NCBI GenBank assembly: GCA_903813345.2
Contig: CAIIXF020000008.1
Location: 36,790,867 to 36,854,866, forward strand
Reading direction: 5' to 3'
Length of the DNA: 64,000 bases
Source of the DNA: Owenia fusiformis
Taxonomy: Eukaryota > Annelida > Polychaeta > Sabellida > Oweniidae
The notes under the pieces: generated by a model
What the model was told of the DNA's origin: nothing
Database searches by the model: none
Seen by the model: the letters and a program-made list of their open reading frames with translations, nothing else
Made by a program: the position numbers and the translations under genes
Shown here: positions 62,501-64,000 of the stretch, piece by piece
Layout of the letters: each line of letters opens with the position of its first letter
How positions within the stretch are numbered: the first letter of the stretch is position 1

Positions 62501-63939
62501 ACGTCACATTTTGATTTGGCTTATTAGGCCAACAAAGGCAAGAACTGTTGATGACAATGATATCCCACAAATTGAAGTTGAAAAAGCCATTCAAGAATAT
62601 TCAATGATATCCCACAAATTGAAGTTGAAAAAGCCATTCAAGAATATTCAAATAAATGCCCTAAACGTGGGAAATACAAACATAATTCGGATTCTGAACG
62701 GGCTGAAATAGCCAGATATGCATTGATTCACGGTAATCGGACAAAAATTCAACTTGTGCAATCCGCGAAATGTCATCAACTCAAATCCACGAAATTAAAT
62801 AGCAGTGAAATTGCAATTTTGAAAAATCGCGAAATTTTATTGCGTGTTAATTTACCAGGAGTACAGTATTTTTATGGATTGTATCCCAACTCTGTTCCGA
62901 GACTTGGAACTGGATTAGTTAGGAATTCTTTTGGTCAAAAATATTTTTTAAGTCTCAAACCTACAAAAAACTACCACATTGCAAAATGTAAATGAAAAAT
63001 TCATTTTTACTTACTGGCTAAGACATTTACTTGACATGTAGAACAATTCTTGAAATGGCTATATGTTAACCCTGCATCTCATCTCAAACATCTAACTAAC
63101 TTCAAAACTTTTGCTTGTAGTAATAGTCAGCAGGGAACCCAGAATACGTGGAGCAGTAATACAGCACCATCCACTGCTGATGATGTCATAGTCGATGATA
63201 ATGAAACAATGGAAGAAGAAGAAATGGATGAGGAAGATGCAGACAACGCTAAACAAAGTATGAATAAGCCCATATTTGGATATATTTTATTACTCAGTAT
63301 TTTGGGAATTAATGGGGAATAATACAAATGGAAAATATTATACAGTTAGAATTAGAGTTTTGATTTGATTAGAATATTTTCATCTTCACTAAGATCATTA
63401 TTTACCCACAAGTGAAACTGCTTTTTGTCTCCTTCCAAAATAATTGATTCAGGAACAGTTGTTAGATTTTCTTCAAGTTTTGAGCCAACTTTGTTCAGGT
63501 ATACATGAACTTCAATAAGTTCAATATTTGATAACAGAAATTGCAAATTCCATGAAAATTCACAGATATTGGTTATTCCAAAGTTATATGCGACACACAA
63601 AATAGAATTCTGGGATGTGTGCTACACTGTACTTGACATGCATAAAACCAACTCAAAATTGTGTTAAGATTTTGGAACTTGTCAAATTCAATGATGACAT
63701 GTAATATCTCAAAAACCGCTGTGTCAGATAATAAGAATAAAGGTATAAAAAGTGATAACCACAGTATTATTTTAATATTTACTTGATGAAAACAGCTACA
63801 AACAAGACCTCTTCATATAAATATGTTTATTTTTTTTTCAGGTACATTTGTTACTCTGAAAAACAAGAAAGTTGAACCTCCATCAAATGCTACCCCATCA
63901 CACGGATTCGACTCACAGACTAGAAAAAATCCTTTCAAA
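35588..63939 (+). CDS. WDHD1: WDHD1 / And-1 (Ctf4), 20 exons, 3' end beyond the window
   Basis: Exons: 35588-35664, 36509-36620, 37961-38112, 38611-38817, 39243-39291, 40001-40093, 40754-40860, 41112-41247, 41624-41819, 42136-42281, 42747-42937, 48366-48460, 50680-50832, 51034-51145, 60746-60854, 61092-61268, 61675-61806, 61975-62210, 63121-63257, 63842-63939. All are GT-AG with compatible phases: 2715 nt, 905 codons, no stop. Exons 1-8 encode the WD40 propeller (RYAHNEGHTDICFD, GADGDVRIWE, SCDGTVKIWQISD, VDGSLSIWD). Exon 9 is an acidic linker. Exons 10-17 form the SepB/trimerisation domain (PFQSGSSPLHL, FGDTWTQVVNT, YPPTLPRP). Exon 18 is the helical bundle (KYAAKSRHLQLAQR); exon 19 is acidic. 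The C-terminal HMG box is not reached. And-1 links CMG helicase to polymerase alpha and other clients at the fork. Introns 11 and 14 contain other genes. Confidence 0.97.
35916..36414. mobile_element. MITE with CAGGCCTGTCAACT ends and 6-bp TSD (WDHD1 intron 1)
   Basis: Left end CAGGCCTGTCAACTTGGG, right end ...ACAGTTGACAGGCCTG, flanked by CGTTGG at 35910-35915 and 36415-36420. The interior repeats GAACACCTTGG units and has an 18-base G run at about 36121-36138. hAT-like by end and duplication length (inference). Confidence 0.75.
39315..39735. repeat. 27-bp minisatellite (WDHD1 intron 5)
   Basis: About fifteen near-identical copies of a unit containing TCATGTCTTCATTGACATC. The unit is a multiple of three, so several long ORFs appear here; they are artefacts of the repeat. 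Confidence 0.9.
41310..41540. repeat. Imperfect tandem repeat, about 52-bp unit (WDHD1 intron 8)
   Basis: Four to five diverged copies with AATAAAATGA, TTTCCTATAAGAATGA and CATGATTTAGCAGAGG landmarks. Confidence 0.7.
42460..42665. repeat. Inverted-repeat MITE, CAGTGATC ends (WDHD1 intron 10)
   Basis: Ends CAGTGATCTCCCCAG and GGGAGATCACTG. The interior GCACCCACCTGARAATCCAT and AATTTTGCAC blocks recur at 55.99-56.14 kb and in part at 16.82-16.88 kb. Confidence 0.65.
43486..43514 (+). promoter_or_regulatory. Paired inverted CCAAT boxes upstream of nested gene
   Basis: Two GATTGGTTT motifs, with ATTGG at 43486-43490 and 43510-43514, start 24 bp apart and lie 39-67 bp upstream of the ATG at 43553. 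Two CCAAT boxes at this spacing are typical of NF-Y driven, cell-cycle regulated TATA-less promoters. An ETS-type ACTTCCGG lies at 43577-43584 inside exon 1. Confidence 0.45.
43553..45458 (+). CDS. PPP1R35: PPP1R35-like protein phosphatase 1 regulatory / centriole protein, nested in WDHD1 intron 11
   Basis: Exon 1 43553-43611 (MEGSINIRTSGKGGVRRRK, donor GTATGT) joins exon 2 44261-45458 (acceptor TTTCAG) in phase: 418 aa. The RVxF docking motif for PP1 is HRQVKFSLG (R144, V146, F148), as in human PPP1R35 (RQVRF). Near the C terminus PEYNTSVKLKKEIDEL, KVKARVEEKVSKKLN and FRSLTSVEVPGDEFLEA follow the conserved C-terminal domain of PPP1R35, then a P-rich linker and PPDLMEFF. Between them is a lysine-rich, disordered region with repeated KYKP/RYKP blocks. 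Vertebrate PPP1R35 is shorter (about 250 aa) and acts in centriole elongation. Same strand as WDHD1, with its own putative promoter. Exon 1 is a prediction; exon 2 is firm. Confidence 0.75.
45660..46914. mobile_element. TA-flanked inverted-repeat element, 1.25 kb, with internal 45-bp tandem repeats
   Basis: Left end CTGTATTTCTTAATTTGGCG and right end AGCGCCAAATTAAATAGAAG...CATACAG, with TA at 45658-45659 and 46915-46916. 46650-46880 contains five copies of a unit with GCTGCCAAATGTTCAAAACA and GCAAATCCTCCAAATTAA. Same end type as 15861-16321. Located just 3' of the PPP1R35-like gene, in WDHD1 intron 11. Confidence 0.7.
47825..48265. repeat. Minisatellite of ACCTCAATGA units (WDHD1 intron 11)
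   Basis: About 25 copies of 15-18 bp units alternating ACCTCAATGAGCAATAGT and ACCTCAATGAATGATAAT. ORFs on both strands here are repeat artefacts. Confidence 0.9.
48550..49897. mobile_element. TIR element TTTCCTAAGTGACATC, long copy (1.35 kb) with minisatellite
   Basis: Begins TTTCCTAAGTGACATCTATA and ends ...GGATGTCACTTAGGAAA. 48660-49040 is a tandem array of about 50-bp units with GCCCGAGCAAGGGGCTAAAA and GGCTTTGAGGGCCTAGA. The small minus-strand ORF 49372-49638 is unassigned. Confidence 0.7.
49904..50191. mobile_element. TIR element TTTCCTAAGTGACATC, short copy (288 bp)
   Basis: The first about 60 bp and last about 60 bp match the long copy next to it; the middle is different or deleted. 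CATAGA precedes it (49898-49903) and follows it (50192-50197), a likely 6-bp target duplication. Confidence 0.75.
51830..51976. repeat. Minisatellite, about 55-bp unit, left block
   Basis: Copies of TTTGAAACCATCTTTTACCC, CCTTCCCCCAAACGAAAAAT and GACACTTTTCATTA. The array is interrupted at 51976 by the rolling-circle-like element and resumes at 53298. Confidence 0.85.
51977..53297 (+). mobile_element. Helentron/HINE-like non-autonomous element, copy A
   Basis: 5' end ATCCCATCGAACGAAGTTCG and 3' end GGCGTTGCCGTTGTTCTGG. The 5' terminal TCCCATCGAAC recurs inverted as GTTCGATGGGA at 53257-53267, about 30 bp inside the 3' end. Such asymmetric terminal inverted repeats, a CTRR-like 3' end, no clear target duplication and a CCGT microsatellite near the 5' end fit Helitron2/Helentron-type elements. 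The core is tandem units of about 150 bp with GGCCATTTTGAAAAATGGCC and AGTAGTGGAGCGATTTTGTT. No Rep/helicase. Confidence 0.6.
53298..53885. repeat. Minisatellite, about 55-bp unit, right block
   Basis: About ten more copies of the unit described at 51830. The long reading frames on both strands here are repeat artefacts. Confidence 0.9.
53886..55282. other. WDHD1 intron 14, no supported feature
   Basis: AT-rich sequence with no exon, inverted-repeat element or tandem array that I can support. Confidence 0.5.
55287..55891. mobile_element. MITE flanked by TTAA, 605 bp
   Basis: Ends AGGAATATTCCTGGCCAGAC and ...TGGCCAGGAATGTTCCT with TTAA at 55283-55286 and 55892-55895. Arms pair over more than 200 bp (GATGTCATCGACTCTCAACG and its complement). 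TTAA target sites are used by piggyBac and Kolobok elements. Confidence 0.8.
55985..56140. repeat. Copy of the 42.46-kb dispersed repeat
   Basis: Shares GCACCCACCTGAGAATCCAT, AAATCATGAAAAA, GGCATATTTTGA and GAGAATTTTGCACCCAC with 42460-42665. Its ends are less clear. Confidence 0.6.
56507..57545 (+). mobile_element. Helentron/HINE-like element, copy B
   Basis: Same 5' end (ATCCCATCGAATGAAGTTCG) and 3' end (GCGTTGCCGTTGTTCTGG) as copy A, with inverted GTTCGATGGGA at about 57504-57514. It has a longer TCCG/TACG microsatellite (about 56546-56620) and fewer internal ATGGCCGCCATTTT units. T precedes and follows it. Confidence 0.6.
58147..59130 (-). CDS. Heparan sulfate 3-O-sulfotransferase-like enzyme, intronless, in WDHD1 intron 14
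   Basis: 327 aa. A hydrophobic segment at residues about 8-23 gives Golgi type II topology. The 5'-phosphosulfate loop is IGVSKCGTGAL (K73; family form GVRKGGTRAL). AETHFFD carries the glutamate expected as catalytic base, and EKTPSYF follows. The 3'-phosphate loop is LVCDPVRRTMSAYLNQV, where the family has LRDPxxRxxSxY; Arg is replaced by Cys, Ser is kept. A C-terminal cysteine pair (FCINP ... CQQKTKYRVHP) matches the 3-OST disulfide, and the length is right for HS3ST1/5-type proteins. Enzymes of this family transfer sulfate from PAPS to glucosamine 3-OH of heparan sulfate. Whether the changed PAPS contacts affect activity is unknown. Transcribed opposite to WDHD1. Confidence 0.85.
   Translation of the reverse strand: MVNVQARLIVLFSFCGIILIIYTNIKHNGYKGSNKDDFKLQPQMMISGGRIKPEKQDQMAKKLPGVINIGVSKCGTGALQTYMKIHPNIVTYPHLEAETHFFDKKINQRLPFEQEIQRYKNMMPEAFPNETVYEKTPSYFDVEVVDPYDLYRMNPAVKLILLVCDPVRRTMSAYLNQVYLRGLDKPYEYYTLDEDGNVNAEAENIHKGRYDKPLLEYLKYFPQNKIHILENTFLMEHPTLAMQEIEEYLGLNKFYTNDTFYYNESIGYFCINPTIQPVNEGCQQKTKYRVHPNISEETVLKLKRYFQPFNDNFMKLAGKNMPSLIYF
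59131..60027. other. WDHD1 intron 14, upstream region of the sulfotransferase gene
   Basis: It should contain the promoter of the minus-strand sulfotransferase gene. No motif or additional exon can be singled out. Confidence 0.4.
60028..60615 (+). mobile_element. Helentron/HINE-like element, copy C (internally deleted)
   Basis: 5' end ATCCCATCGAACGAAGTTCG and 3' end GTGTTGCTGTTCTCTAG, with inverted GTTCGATGGGA at about 60576-60586. Much of the core between the microsatellite and the repeated AGTAGTGGAGCGAT units is missing. It ends about 130 bp before WDHD1 exon 15. Confidence 0.6.
61345..61463. repeat. CAGGCCCGTAGCC-family fragment (WDHD1 intron 16)
   Basis: Matches the body (CATGCAGTTTTTCACCATTC, TTTGGCAAAAGCTGGC) and one end (CTGGCTACGGGCCTG). 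The other end is missing. Confidence 0.65.
62320..62866. mobile_element. TA-flanked MITE, 547 bp (WDHD1 intron 18)
   Basis: Ends CTGTACTCCGGGTA and ...TACCAGGAGTACAG, with TA at 62318-62319 and 62867-62868. Subterminal GTTCGCG/CGCGAA palindromes. A 49-bp tandem duplication (CCACAAATTGAAGTTGAAAA) lies inside. Confidence 0.75.
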
Positions 63940-64000
63940 GTAAGGGAAATATTTGGAATACATGTTTACTACATGTATATTGATTTGTTAACTTCTAAAT

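Overview
The window is animal nuclear DNA, probably from a marine invertebrate bilaterian. It is AT-rich, has GT-AG introns of conserved phase, vertebrate-like orthologues with ordinary intron-exon structure, and a very high load of LINEs, inverted-repeat elements, rolling-circle-like elements and minisatellites. I cannot fix the phylum from sequence alone.

Layout. 1-2985 is the 3' part of a retroelement with a restriction-like endonuclease. 4.15-6.1 kb holds inverted-repeat elements, one interrupted by a second, broken copy of that retroelement type. 6.2-8.2 kb is an intronless Golgi-type GT49 glycosyltransferase gene. 9.6-12.5 kb is repeats, a large palindrome and a CpG-rich decayed coding-like block of unknown origin. 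13.9-17.6 kb (minus strand) is a complete five-exon CNIH4 gene whose introns are full of short DNA-transposon derivatives. 17.8-22.4 kb is two non-autonomous elements of 2.0-2.5 kb, each with 5-bp target duplications and large internal tandem arrays. 22.9-28.9 kb is a full-length LINE. Its first ORF carries RNase H, PHD finger, coiled coil and SGNH esterase; its second carries APE endonuclease and RT, split by one frameshift. The LINE sits inside the last codons of a small minus-strand gene with an N-myristoylation-like start and a C-terminal PPxY motif. 33.6-35.0 kb (minus) is an intronless SOCS4/5-type gene. Head-to-head with it, 35.6 kb to the right edge is WDHD1/And-1: 20 exons, 905 codons, 3' end outside the window.

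Two other genes lie inside WDHD1 introns: a two-exon PPP1R35-like gene in intron 11 (same strand) and an intronless heparan-sulfate 3-O-sulfotransferase-like gene in intron 14 (opposite strand). The introns also hold minisatellites, three copies of a probable Helentron-type rolling-circle family, and a nested set of DNA-transposon derivatives.

Functionally the host genes are housekeeping or signalling genes: replisome scaffold (WDHD1), centriole/PP1 regulation (PPP1R35-like), ER export receptor (CNIH4), cytokine/RTK signalling attenuation (SOCS4/5), and two glycan-modifying membrane enzymes (GT49, 3-OST-like). The most novel items are the LINE with RNase H at the N terminus of ORF1, its exact insertion into a PPxY motif, and the two nested genes in WDHD1.
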